A DNA stretch of 64,000 nt from Flavihumibacter petaseus NBRC 106054 (lineage in GTDB: Bacteria > Bacteroidota > Bacteroidia > Chitinophagales > Chitinophagaceae), in contig NZ_BBWV01000007.1 of the NCBI RefSeq assembly GCF_000974785.1, positions 1 through 64,000 on the forward strand, in the 5' to 3' direction. Within the stretch, counting starts at the first letter, position 1; each line of letters starts with the position of its first letter. The notes below the pieces were generated by a model. The model ran no database searches, was not told where the DNA came from, and worked only from the letters and a program-made list of their open reading frames with translations. Of this stretch, positions 1-9,522 are shown piece after piece. Both the position numbers and the translations under genes were made by a program.

Positions 1-984
1 GGTACCGCCATTGAGGCGGAACTCATATTCACCGCTACCGCCGGTCGGGCTGGATACAGTGATCTTGCCATTGGCTGCATTGAAGCAGGTTACGTCATCA
101 CCAGCTGCAGATGCTGAGAGCACAGCAGGCTGATCGATGGTCACCGTGCCAGGCAGGGTGATGATACAAGCCGGGTTGTTTTTATCGCGGATATCGATGT
201 TATAAGTATCCGGTGCCAGGTTGCTGAACACCAGGCCTTCCTGCCAGGTACCGCCGTTGATGCGGAATTCGAATTCTCCACTGCCGCCGGTCGGGCTGGA
301 TATAGTGATCTTACCGTTGGCTGCATTGTAGCAGGTTACGTCATCGCCAGCTGCAGCTGCGGACAGCACTGCAGGCTGATCGATGGTAACCGTACCAGGC
401 AGTGTTACGATACAGGTCGGAACATTCTTATCGCGGATATCGATGGTATAGGTATCCGGAGCCAGGTTGCTGAACACCAGGCCTTCCTGCCAGGTACCGC
501 CATTGATGCGGAATTCGTATTCGCCGCTGCCGCCCGCCGGGCTGGAAACAGTGATCGAACCATTGGCTGCATTGTAGCAGGTTACATCATCACCAGCTGC
601 AGATGCAGAGAGCACGGCAGGCTGACCGATGGTTACCGTACCTGGCAATGTCACGATACATGCTGGGTTGTTCTTATCGCGTACGTCAATAGTGTAGGTG
701 TTGGGAGCCAGGTTACTGAACACCAGGCCTTCCTGCCATGTACCGCCATTGATGCGGAACTCATATTCACCGCTACCACCGGCCGGGCTGGACACCGTGA
801 TCTTACCGTTGGCTGCGTTGAAGCAGGTAATGTTATCACCACTTGCTGCTGCGGTAAGGGCCACAGGCTCATGGACAGTATAAGTTGTTGAATTGGAGCA
901 ACCACCCAATGCAGTAACCTGGATGACATAATCACCAGCCTTCAGGTTGGAAAGGTTAGCAGTTCCGGGATTGGTAAATCCAGC
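1..984 (-). repeat. Tandem 246-bp (82-aa) SprB-type repeats
   Basis: The motif ggtaccgcc (third variant gtaccgcc) recurs at 1, 247, 493 and 739, an exact 246-bp period. Each unit encodes 82 residues containing SGEYEFRINGGTW, LAPDTYNIDIRDKN and GDDVTCFNAANGKI. The first three units are very similar at DNA level; the fourth diverges after about position 840, and a further related copy without close DNA identity lies at about 890-1100. The array continues past the left edge, so the copy number is unknown. Confidence 0.9.
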
Positions 985-3900
985 CACAGCAGAAGACCAA
1001 ACATAGGTGAAAGGTCCAACGCCGCCGGTTGTCACCAGGGTGAGAGAGCCATCATTGCCTCCGTTGCAGGTAACATCATTTACAGTGGTTGCACCGAATT
1101 GAGGCGCACTGCAATCACCAAACTGGAAGTCGCTCATGCTGGTCAACCCCAGTACCTGGGCACTCGAACCATTGCGAATGCCCATAGAAAGGTTTTGCCA
1201 GCTGCTGCCGGAGTACTTGCTGCCGTATACGAATGCGGGCGTTACACCGGCATCCACGTCACCCGGTACCCAGGTGAAGGTGGCATCAAAAGTAGTAAAA
1301 CCGACGCCACCAGAGCTGTTGTCCAGCGTCCAGTAGCGGCTGACAGTTTTATTAGGATCAAATGTGGAAGTAGCGATCTGGGGATGATCACCACCGGTAG
1401 TATGAATGGTAAGTCCGCCTTGTGAAGTCACACTGGCGAAAGATACTGTAGCAGGCGTGTAGTTTGTTGCATCACCAACATCAAATGTCTTGCTCACGTT
1501 GCTTCCTGTATTGTAGATGCGGCGGAGGTTTCCGAATACATATTTGCCCGGACCGGCATTGGTCACGCTGGCGAGGCCGCCCAGAACCAATGAATTAGCA
1601 CCGGTAGTGATCTTGCCGCTGGCAAAATTCAGGACACCGTTGATGGAGACATTGGTGCTGATCGTAGCGCCTGCAGCATTGGTCAGCGTCAGGTTGTTGA
1701 AAGCACCAGGAGCGAGAGATGGGATATCCTGCACTGAAGTGCCATTAAAATTGACTGTGTTGTTTGTAACAATATAGCTTCCACTGGTAAAGGTTGCCGG
1801 TGTAGTGAAAGTGCCGGCTATTCCGATCGTTCCTCCGTTGGCCAGGGTCACGCTATTGGTTGTACGCGCCCCGCTGATTCTTAGATTATTGTAGTTAAGC
1901 GCATTCACTGTTTGCGCACCTGTTGCGTTATAGTCAACAGTGAGGCCGGTCAAAGTTTTGGTGGTGATGGTGTATTGTGACAGGAAATCAGGTGTTGCAG
2001 CGGTGCGGGTTACCAGTACGGTACCAGCACCGGTAAGTGTTCCGGAACCGCCAACTGTGTTTGCCGCAGCAGGAACAAGGGCTACGCCGGCATTGACATT
2101 AAGTTGTCCGTTTGCCGTAATATTTGCAGCTGTTGTTTTATTGCCAGAACCACTGAGAATCAGGTTGAAATATGTTGTAGCAAAAATTTGCTGGTCACCG
2201 CTCCGATTATAGTTTACTGTTGCTGCGGAACCATTGGCGGTAAAGGTATTGGTGTTGACACCTGAAACAGTTACAGGAGTCGCGCCTCCCAGAAACAGGG
2301 TGCCATTCTGGGACCCGGTTGCCATAGTAAACAACGCTGTCGAATTACCGGATGAGGTGGCATTAAGCACCAGCGATCCACCAACGGTTATGGAGCCGGT
2401 ACTGAAATTAAACGTACCATGGTTAATGGAGCCACCTCCACCACTGGTGTTCGCATTAACAGTCAGGTTGCCGGTAATGTTTATTGTTGCAACAGAAGAT
2501 GTAAGCGTAGTAGTTCGCGTATTGTTTCCACTGGCAGCACCAGTCTGGCCAAGTGTTAATGCACCGGTATTGACAGTTCCCGCACCAGTCAGCACTGCCG
2601 TTACGCTCCGGGTTGTTCCCAGATCGCTCTGCACAGTAATTGAATTTGCTGTAAGCGTGACACCGTTGCTTACTGTAAGCGTGTTCGTATTGGTGCTTGC
2701 ATTACTGAATGTGATAGCAGTTGCAGTTGTATTGATATCTGCGGATACACCGGTACCGGTATTGTTCAGTGTGATATTGTTAAATGTAGTTGGCTGGCTT
2801 CCACCAATAGATTGACTGCCTGTACCGGCAAACGTAATCGTATTGGTGCCTGGCGTGAATACACCGCCGTTGTTCACCCAGTTACCGGAAAGGCTGAAGG
2901 TTCCGGATGGTGCAGTAAGTGCACCACTACTCATTGTCAGGTTGGTTACGGTCAGGTTACCGGTATTGCCGGTAAATGTTCCGCCGGAGATGGTCAATCC
3001 ACCATTAAAAGTCTGCGTATTTGAACCCGCAGCATAATTACCTCCGGAGACCGTAGCCAGGCCTGTAACCGTATGGGTACTGGTGTTGGCATTGAAAGTT
3101 CCTGCTGTGTTCTGGAATGTACCGGTGGTGGTCATATTTGCACTAAGCTGAACCGTACCGGCGCTATTATGCAAAACATTGGCAAAACTCTGGCTGGTAC
3201 TGATGGTCTGGGTACCGGTTGAAATAAAGGTTACGGTGTTGCCGCCGGCAGTGAAGGTACCGTTAGTACGGCTCCAGTTGCCGTTCACGGTAAAGGTTCC
3301 GGAAGGGGCAATCAACGTACCGCCGGACTGCGTTACGTTACCCGCTGCAACTGTTCCGGTGCTTCCGGTAAAGGTGCCGCCGGCAACGGTCAGTCCGCCG
3401 GTGAAGGTTTGCGTTCCCGTACTGGCGAGATAGTTGCCACTGTTTACAGTAGTTACGCCAGTGACGGATACAGCCTGGGTATTGGCATCGAAATTACCGG
3501 TACCGTTGGTGAGGGTACCGTTCACGACCAATGCAGTGCCGGTAACCTGAAGCGTTCCGGCTGTATTATGAAGAATATTATTAAATGAGGCTCCGCCATT
3601 GTTGAGCGTTTGTGTGCCTGCAGCTGCATTAAAGGTTACAGTACCTCCCTGGGCGATGAATCCGCCACTGCCATTGTTGTTGACAAAATTGCCACCGATG
3701 GTGAGGCCATAGTTGTTGGAAGTCACATCCAGGTTGGCAGACGCATTGATAGTCAGCGTGCCGTTAACGGTAGTGATGGCCGTTAGAGACTTTGTACCGC
3801 TGTTGCTTACCGTAAGACCGCCGTAGCCATTGGTAAGTGCAGGTATATTTTGTGCACCGCTGCCATTGAAATCAACCGTACTTCCGGTTGATGTATAGGC

Positions 3901-6900
3901 ACCGGAACCGGCAGTAAATATATTGCTTACGCCGATTGTACCGGTACCAGACAGGGTACGGGCACCATTTCCGCTGTTACTGAGATTAATATAATTAAAT
4001 GGTGTAATAGTCTGTCCACTAGCTGAAACATAGTCAACAACTGAAGATGCTCCCAGGGATATGGATCCGTTGGGTATTGAGAATGCAGTGGCTGCTCCAC
4101 CGTTGAATCCGTTCGTATTGGCAGTACTGAAAGTGCCGAGAATAGTGGCAAATCCCGAACCGCTGATCGTTCCATCGTCGCGGAGATTTGCGCCGGCATT
4201 TACTTTCAATTCCTGACCGCTGTTCAGGGCAAACGATGGCAAGGTCACTACACCGCCGATCGTTACTTTCTTGCCAACTACCAGTGTGCCTGACAGGGCA
4301 AAGGTATTACTGCCACCCAGGGCAATAATCTCAAGGTTGCCGCCAAGGCTCAGGTTATTGGTTGTTGTTACTGAACCTGCCAGTCCGGTTATCCTTACAT
4401 CTCCGAATGTGCTGGCTGGCCAGGTGGGCATTGACGTAATTCCGGTAATTTCAAGCAAACCGGGCGTGACATCGTTTGGCGTCCAGAAAGCAGCCGGGAT
4501 AGTTCCCCCGAGCTGGTTATGGCGATAGGTTGCCGCTGAAGACACGGTAAGATTAGATGTGCCGTCGGTAACAATTTCTCCGCGATTTTCGAATTCACCG
4601 AAGGATTCCACCTTCAATACACCACCATTCTCAATCTTCAGGTCTACACCAGTACCATTCACTACGGTGAGTGATCCGGACAATACATCCGGCACGTGGA
4701 GTATCGACCCGCTTCCCGTGATGGTTGTCTGGTCTATTTCGATATTGGCGAAGCCGTCTATCGTAACATCTGCTGAGAATCCTGCAGCATACAGCAATAT
4801 TGATGAGCTTGTTGTTGCAGTGGGATAGGTAACCGCCGGAACCCAGTTGGTTCCATCATGGGACTGTTCCCAGATACCCGGATCTGTCCAGTTACCCGTT
4901 TGATTGGTCCGGAACTTGTCATTGACATCGCCGGCAAATCCGTTCACGGCAAAATTGTCACTAACCGGAGAAGTGTTATTGGCCAGACCGGTGGTGGTTG
5001 CCGTTAGTGTAACTGACAGCGACTGAGCGGAGAATGCGGGATGGAAGGTCGCCACACCCTGAACCGCTGAAACCACCTGGGGATTGATAAACGTTCCTCC
5101 GGTAGCATTCAGTGTGACCGAAGAGGTGAATTGCTTATCCAGGTTGTTGTAAATATCCACAGCAATCACTTCAACCGGTTGGGTCTCGCCAATCTCTACA
5201 TCACTGAGCGTTTGGGATGCTGCAGAGAATTTAATTTCAGAAGCATAAACCTGGATGGTATTGTTGTTGGATGACAGTGAAGAACTGGTTGTAGCAAATG
5301 AAGGATTAAACAGCGATCCGGCAGCTGATGCCGTTGCATTGGCATTGCCGATGGCGAACTGGAATCTTTCACCGTCGTTGACGGTAGTTTTGAAAGTAAT
5401 ATAAAGATCCAGTGTTTTTGCTGCGCCGTCTGCCGCAACCGCATTGCTGATAGCGGTGAAGTCGATCTGTTGACCGGTCACTGTACCATCAGCAATTTTG
5501 GTGGAGCCATCAAATAAGGCTACATGTTCAATCGTGTTTGACCAGCTTGCTACAGTATTGTTCGCACCAGCCACAATCGTCAGGCTGGAAAGAATTGTAG
5601 AAAGGTTATCAGGATCATTGAGGCTGGCACCACCGTCGCGGATATCGAAGGACCAGACTTTAAAACCATCGCTGGCTTGTGTAATGGTGCCTAATTTTGT
5701 TTTATAATCGATATCGCCGGCTTCTCCACCCTGGGCAGCCAGGTCAGAACCGGAAGAGGCGATCACGTTGAATGCCGTGCTGGTTCCCGCGTTGGGGATC
5801 TCATCTTCACCAGGATTGTCTGTTGCTGTGATCGTTACACCTGTACCTAATTCAGTAAGTATTACATTATTCACTACCACAGAATTCAGGCCTGCCGGGA
5901 TGGAACCAATAACGGTGCCACCCATCGAACCACCGCCTGTGTTCGAAAGTGTAAAGCTGGTAGTTTCGTTTACATTACTTAGTTCATTAAAGTTATTGTA
6001 TGCAGTAACCGTAACACTAAAAGGTGCTCCGGAAGTTACAGTAGTGGGGTTGTTTACCGTGACTGTAAACTTGTTTGGCGCGGCAACAAAACCGTAATCC
6101 TTACCGATTGCGATGTACTGGCCCCCAGATGTTAGGTCAGCTGAGACAAGTGGATTAGTTGCGCTAAAAGTATAGGGAGCAACGTTGTTATAGGTCGCGT
6201 TCACCTTTATCCAGGTGGACCCGGTATACAAACCAATCAGGTCTGTTCCGGTACTAAAATTCGCAGATGTTTCCAGGTCGTTAAACTGAACCGGATCAAC
6301 CACCAATTGGCTACCGCCGGGAGTGGCCTCAGTGATCCGCCAGATCCTGTTGACCGTCAGCGCCGAAGAGGCAGCATTGGGAACAGCTCCATCTTCAACG
6401 CGGATACCATAAGTATCGGAAGGAAGGGATGAGTTTTTGAACGTGATCGGGTTGTACGCACTGTTACCTACCGGGAAGGTCACGAATGAAGTTCCGACCG
6501 ATCGCTTCAGCTGCCCGGTTCCATCCGTTACAATATATTGGCTGGCTCCGGCGCCGATTACTGCGCCTGAGAAACCCAGGCTCAGATCGGCATTGACCAG
6601 GTGAAGCTTGCTGGATAGCGAGAGACCGTTGCTGACCGTTGAACTGCCGGTCAGGGTAGCCCCTGCTGTGTTGGAAAGAATGATTGATTCATAGGTTCCC
6701 TGCGGAATCGTTTGTGAACCGCTGCCATAAAACTCAACTGCTCCAAGCCAGTTTTTACCGGATGGGAGAGGGGTGTTGCTGGTGTTTTGTGTTTTGATCG
6801 TTCCTGAATTACTGATAGCGGTCAGGCTGCCAGACAGAGCAAAAGTGCTCAGATCAAAAGTTGCTGTACTGCTGGACTGGGTTAACGTGCCATTTACGGT

Positions 6901-8853
6901 AAGGTCGCCACCTGCTGTGCTTGTACTGCCACTATGATCCAGACGGAGATTATTATAGGTTCCGGCTACAATAGTTTGTGTGCCACCGGGTGCTATATAG
7001 GAAACCGTTCCGCCCCAGGTTTTTCCAGCGGGAATTGGCAGGGAGGTAGTATTGGTGGTGGTGATTGTTCCGTTACTGGTAATTGAACTGAGTGTTCCGG
7101 TCAGCAGATTGTTACCCAGCACAAATGTGCCTCCAGCCGTGGTCGTCAATGCGCCGGCGACTGATATGTTTCCGTTTGCAGTGTTACTGCCACTGGTATT
7201 GAGCAGCTGGAGATTATTATAAGTAGTTGTACCACCCATAATTACCTGGCTGCCGCTAAGTGCGGAATAAATAAATGTTCCACCCCAGGTAATGCCTGCA
7301 GGCACAGGTGCAGTAGTGATAAAGCTGGTATTGAAAGTTCCGGTATTGGTTACCGAACCATTCAGCGTAAGTGCTCCTGAACCGGCAACAAATGTCCCGG
7401 CGTTGGATAGCCCATTACTAAGCGTTGTAGATGTTGTAGAACTATTCGTCCAGCTGGCTCCATTTAACAACGTGACAGCCCCTGTGAAAGTTTTGGTTCC
7501 GGTAGTTGACCCAAAGACGAGTGTTCCGCTTGTTCCGCCACCAATAGTTGTGGTACCGCCAACGGAAAAAGTAAATCCACCAATAGTCAGCGTTGTTCCA
7601 TCACCAATTACCAGGTTCTGACCAACAGCAAGGTTAGCTGCCGTGGTAGCAGTGGCTGTTCCGCCCAGGGTGAGCGTTCCGGTGACACTGCTGATAGATG
7701 TCAGTGTTTTAATACCGCTTCCGGATAAGGTAAGGTTGCTATAGGCTCGCGGATTCACCGTTTGCGCAGTACCATTGTATTCCACTGTGCTACCTGCACC
7801 TAAAACAACTGAAGTATAGTTGGAAGGAAAGTTAGCTGCGCCTACTTTAAGTGTTCCTGAACCGCTGACAGTAAACGTACTGGTATTGTTACCGTTCACT
7901 GTATTTGAGGTCAGGTCAAGCGTTCCGTTTACAGTTACAGTAGCTAATGCGGCTGAACTTACATTCGCCGTTACAGTATGTGTTGCGGCAATGATTACTG
8001 TACTACCCGCTACCGGAACAGCATTTGCATCCCAAACAGTTGGGTCATTCCAGTTGCCCGTCTTTGTTGATGTATAGGGAGGTAATGTATAGGTCACAAT
8101 TACCCGGCCATTACCGCCGTTTCCCCCACGTCTGGTTGCGTTATTGGAGCCATTACCGCGGCCACCACCGCCACCGCCGGCCAGGCCGGTTACATCCCCG
8201 CCGTTACCTGCTCCCTGCGTCAATCCATCGCCACCGGCTGCTCCTCCAACAGTACCTCCACCACCATTACCACCTGCGTCCTGGTTACCCGCAGAGCCAT
8301 TTCCGTTGTTGCCTGCACCACCACCACCACCACCACTATAGGTGTTACTTGTGCTTCCCGCAATACCTGCACCACCATTAAAGGTTCCCGTAGCTGCAGC
8401 ACCGGCACTACCAGCCTGAGCTGTATTGTTTGTATTCAATGCTCCGCCACCACCGCCACCACCATTTGCGGTAACTGGCGATGCTGATGCGAAAGTAGAC
8501 GCTTCACCGGCGGGTCCATTGGCATTTAACACACCCTGGCCACCCCGTCCTACAGTTACAGTTATACTACTGCCAGGTGTCACCACCACAGACGTTGCCC
8601 TGAAATAGGCTCCACCACCACCACCACCGGCATATTTATTTTGATTGGCACTGGTGCCACCTCCGGCACCACCACCGCCCCATAACTCCACTTGAACAGA
8701 AGTAACACCTGCGGGTACCACAAATGTTTGCGCTGAACCAGTCCAGTTATAAGTTTGTGTCGTCACCTGGGCGAACGCTTCGGGTACGCATAGAGCTTGC
8801 AGCAGCAACAAGACAATTCCGACTGCTGACCACTTTTGTACAACTGTTTTCAT
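1..8853 (-). CDS. Giant secreted adhesin with beta-strand repeats and SprB repeats (partial, C-terminus beyond window)
   Basis: An open frame of 2951 codons runs from the ATG at 8853 to the left edge with no stop in any stretch I read. Residues 1-28 form a signal peptide (MKTVVQKW, then a Leu-rich core, cut near AFA|Q). Residues about 50-245 are glycine-rich (GGGGAGGG and similar). Residues about 245-2450 are Ser/Thr/Asn/Gly-rich repeats of the type TLTVNGTF..., GTQTI..., FNNILHNTAG, resembling beta-helix or autotransporter-style repeats. From about 2585 (position 1100) come SprB-type repeats (PTGGSGEYEFRINGGTW, TCFNAANGKI). SprB is the gliding and surface adhesin of flavobacteria, exported by T9SS. 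The T9SS sorting domain would lie past position 1 and is not seen. An in-frame ATG at 8967 would add 38 residues before the signal peptide. Role as a cell-surface adhesin is inferred from architecture. Confidence 0.85.
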   Translation of the reverse strand, partial: MKTVVQKWSAVGIVLLLLQALCVPEAFAQVTTQTYNWTGSAQTFVVPAGVTSVQVELWGGGGAGGGTSANQNKYAGGGGGGAYFRATSVVVTPGSSITVTVGRGGQGVLNANGPAGEASTFASASPVTANGGGGGGGALNTNNTAQAGSAGAAATGTFNGGAGIAGSTSNTYSGGGGGGAGNNGNGSAGNQDAGGNGGGGTVGGAAGGDGLTQGAGNGGDVTGLAGGGGGGRGNGSNNATRRGGNGGNGRVIVTYTLPPYTSTKTGNWNDPTVWDANAVPVAGSTVIIAATHTVTANVSSAALATVTVNGTLDLTSNTVNGNNTSTFTVSGSGTLKVGAANFPSNYTSVVLGAGSTVEYNGTAQTVNPRAYSNLTLSGSGIKTLTSISSVTGTLTLGGTATATTAANLAVGQNLVIGDGTTLTIGGFTFSVGGTTTIGGGTSGTLVFGSTTGTKTFTGAVTLLNGASWTNSSTTSTTLSNGLSNAGTFVAGSGALTLNGSVTNTGTFNTSFITTAPVPAGITWGGTFIYSALSGSQVIMGGTTTYNNLQLLNTSGSNTANGNISVAGALTTTAGGTFVLGNNLLTGTLSSITSNGTITTTNTTSLPIPAGKTWGGTVSYIAPGGTQTIVAGTYNNLRLDHSGSTSTAGGDLTVNGTLTQSSSTATFDLSTFALSGSLTAISNSGTIKTQNTSNTPLPSGKNWLGAVEFYGSGSQTIPQGTYESIILSNTAGATLTGSSTVSNGLSLSSKLHLVNADLSLGFSGAVIGAGASQYIVTDGTGQLKRSVGTSFVTFPVGNSAYNPITFKNSSLPSDTYGIRVEDGAVPNAASSALTVNRIWRITEATPGGSQLVVDPVQFNDLETSANFSTGTDLIGLYTGSTWIKVNATYNNVAPYTFSATNPLVSADLTSGGQYIAIGKDYGFVAAPNKFTVTVNNPTTVTSGAPFSVTVTAYNNFNELSNVNETTSFTLSNTGGGSMGGTVIGSIPAGLNSVVVNNVILTELGTGVTITATDNPGEDEIPNAGTSTAFNVIASSGSDLAAQGGEAGDIDYKTKLGTITQASDGFKVWSFDIRDGGASLNDPDNLSTILSSLTIVAGANNTVASWSNTIEHVALFDGSTKIADGTVTGQQIDFTAISNAVAADGAAKTLDLYITFKTTVNDGERFQFAIGNANATASAAGSLFNPSFATTSSSLSSNNNTIQVYASEIKFSAASQTLSDVEIGETQPVEVIAVDIYNNLDKQFTSSVTLNATGGTFINPQVVSAVQGVATFHPAFSAQSLSVTLTATTTGLANNTSPVSDNFAVNGFAGDVNDKFRTNQTGNWTDPGIWEQSHDGTNWVPAVTYPTATTSSSILLYAAGFSADVTIDGFANIEIDQTTITGSGSILHVPDVLSGSLTVVNGTGVDLKIENGGVLKVESFGEFENRGEIVTDGTSNLTVSSAATYRHNQLGGTIPAAFWTPNDVTPGLLEITGITSMPTWPASTFGDVRITGLAGSVTTTNNLSLGGNLEIIALGGSNTFALSGTLVVGKKVTIGGVVTLPSFALNSGQELKVNAGANLRDDGTISGSGFATILGTFSTANTNGFNGGAATAFSIPNGSISLGASSVVDYVSASGQTITPFNYINLSNSGNGARTLSGTGTIGVSNIFTAGSGAYTSTGSTVDFNGSGAQNIPALTNGYGGLTVSNSGTKSLTAITTVNGTLTINASANLDVTSNNYGLTIGGNFVNNNGSGGFIAQGGTVTFNAAAGTQTLNNGGASFNNILHNTAGTLQVTGTALVVNGTLTNGTGNFDANTQAVSVTGVTTVNSGNYLASTGTQTFTGGLTVAGGTFTGSTGTVAAGNVTQSGGTLIAPSGTFTVNGNWSRTNGTFTAGGNTVTFISTGTQTISTSQSFANVLHNSAGTVQLSANMTTTGTFQNTAGTFNANTSTHTVTGLATVSGGNYAAGSNTQTFNGGLTISGGTFTGNTGNLTVTNLTMSSGALTAPSGTFSLSGNWVNNGGVFTPGTNTITFAGTGSQSIGGSQPTTFNNITLNNTGTGVSADINTTATAITFSNASTNTNTLTVSNGVTLTANSITVQSDLGTTRSVTAVLTGAGTVNTGALTLGQTGAASGNNTRTTTLTSSVATINITGNLTVNANTSGGGGSINHGTFNFSTGSITVGGSLVLNATSSGNSTALFTMATGSQNGTLFLGGATPVTVSGVNTNTFTANGSAATVNYNRSGDQQIFATTYFNLILSGSGNKTTAANITANGQLNVNAGVALVPAAANTVGGSGTLTGAGTVLVTRTAATPDFLSQYTITTKTLTGLTVDYNATGAQTVNALNYNNLRISGARTTNSVTLANGGTIGIAGTFTTPATFTSGSYIVTNNTVNFNGTSVQDIPSLAPGAFNNLTLTNAAGATISTNVSINGVLNFASGKITTGANSLVLGGLASVTNAGPGKYVFGNLRRIYNTGSNVSKTFDVGDATNYTPATVSFASVTSQGGLTIHTTGGDHPQIATSTFDPNKTVSRYWTLDNSSGGVGFTTFDATFTWVPGDVDAGVTPAFVYGSKYSGSSWQNLSMGIRNGSSAQVLGLTSMSDFQFGDCSAPQFGATTVNDVTCNGGNDGSLTLVTTGGVGPFTYVWSSAVAGFTNPGTANLSNLKAGDYVIQVTALGGCSNSTTYTVHEPVALTAAASGDNITCFNAANGKITVSSPAGGSGEYEFRINGGTWQEGLVFSNLAPNTYTIDVRDKNNPACIVTLPGTVTIGQPAVLSASAAGDDVTCYNAANGSITVSSPAGGSGEYEFRINGGTWQEGLVFSNLAPDTYTIDIRDKNVPTCIVTLPGTVTIDQPAVLSAAAAGDDVTCYNAANGKITISSPTGGSGEFEFRINGGTWQEGLVFSNLAPDTYNIDIRDKNNPACIITLPGTVTIDQPAVLSASAAGDDVTCFNAANGKITVSSPTGGSGEYEFRLNGGT
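2840..3640 (-). repeat. Two successive ~400-bp units inside the adhesin gene
   Basis: The blocks around 2840-3240 and 3240-3640 share the same order of elements: a TFTVNGNWSR-like strand, GTF/GGN turns, a TGLATV or TGVTTV strand, and a NxLHNTAGT strand (compare gtattatg near 3165 and 3569). The period is about 400 bp (133 residues). Divergence is much greater than in the SprB array, indicating older duplications. Similar but looser repeats continue to about 7900. Confidence 0.6.
8120..8700 (-). repeat. Glycine-rich low-complexity segment of the adhesin
   Basis: The stretch encodes runs of five to seven glycines separated by Ala, Asn, Ser and Asp (for example GGGGGGGAGNNGNGSAGNQ), written mostly as GGT/GGC codons. 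It lies directly after the signal peptide and a short beta-rich segment. Such segments form flexible or polyglycine-type spacers in other surface proteins; the role here is inference. Confidence 0.75.
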
Positions 8854-8963
8854 GATGCTAGGTTTACCGGTGAGGGGATTCAGGGTATATGCAGAAACAC
8901 CAAATGCCTTCCGGGGAAGGCCTTGTTTGGCAGAGAAATTTGCAAGGTTTTGTGTAGAAGTTT

Positions 8964-9293
8964 TCATAGGCGGGTTCGGTTGTGTTGAAATTGCAGGTAT
9001 ACTTCTTCGTCAGGCTCAGGCCTGGCCGTCCACCCCACACCAATTGGCATTTTAAACCAATCCGGCAGATAGGGCAGTTGCCACACCGAACGAAACAGAA
9101 ATAATAATGGAGAATCGAAGCAGCTACCGGTTACCAGGAACCGAAAATATTGATCGTTACTGGCACTAAATTTGCAGCCTGATAACCAGGCGAAAATCAG
9201 CTTCACGACAACGGTTACGCTGTTCAGGGGCACAAGCAGCCATAACAATGGCGCTGAACCATCAGGTTTAGGAGGCACACCGGGTGCTTTCAT
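8964..9293 (-). CDS. Possible small membrane protein upstream of the adhesin
   Basis: A 109-residue frame with ATG at 9293. Residues 15-38 are hydrophobic (LLWLLVPLNSVTVVVKLIFAW), and a second hydrophobic patch lies near residues 58-72; the C-terminus is polar (PEPDEEVYLQ). I recognise no family. Its TGA overlaps by four bases (ATGA at 8964-8967) an in-frame ATG that would extend the giant adhesin, a layout typical of translationally coupled genes. Against it: no homology I can name, no clear -7 box upstream, and the arrangement could be chance. Treat as a candidate only. Confidence 0.3.
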   Translation of the reverse strand: MKAPGVPPKPDGSAPLLWLLVPLNSVTVVVKLIFAWLSGCKFSASNDQYFRFLVTGSCFDSPLLFLFRSVWQLPYLPDWFKMPIGVGWTARPEPDEEVYLQFQHNRTRL

Positions 9294-9423
9294 AAGTGAT
9301 CTGTTAAATTTTCTACGGGCAGATCTTATCGTAATTGCATAGGAGTACAGATATGCTGCTTCACAGCAACATGCAGGTTGATAACACCATGTGATATCGG
9401 ATTTCCGGAATGTATTTTGATAC

Positions 9424-9448
9424 CAGGCGGAAATAGCCCATCCGCCTG
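9424..9448. other. Perfect 8-bp stem hairpin
   Basis: caggcgga pairs with tccgcctg across a 9-nt loop. No T-run follows on either strand, so it is not a conventional intrinsic terminator. It could be an RNA leader structure or a protein-binding inverted repeat. Confidence 0.5.
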
Positions 9449-9510
9449 AATTTCAGGCCAGTGAATTAATCAGTAATAACTAAAAAAAGTAGATACAACA
9501 AGAAGGGTGG

Positions 9511-9522
9511 TCTTTCGAAAGA
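9511..9522. promoter_or_regulatory. 12-bp perfect palindrome, possible operator
   Basis: tctttcgaaaga is a perfect palindrome about 230 bp upstream of the efflux operon. The symmetry suits a dimeric regulator, but no regulator gene lies beside it, and a 12-bp palindrome can occur by chance. Confidence 0.25.

Noticed and set aside
2234-2815. A 193-codon plus-strand frame rich in Val, Leu and Pro, and many similar ones between 700 and 8600
   Set aside because: They are antisense reflections of the repetitive adhesin on the minus strand; their composition follows from its Thr/Asn/Gly codons and none has a recognisable domain.
8120-8700. Possible simple-sequence CRISPR-like repeat
   Set aside because: The repeats are glycine codons in frame with the adhesin; there are no constant repeat-spacer units.
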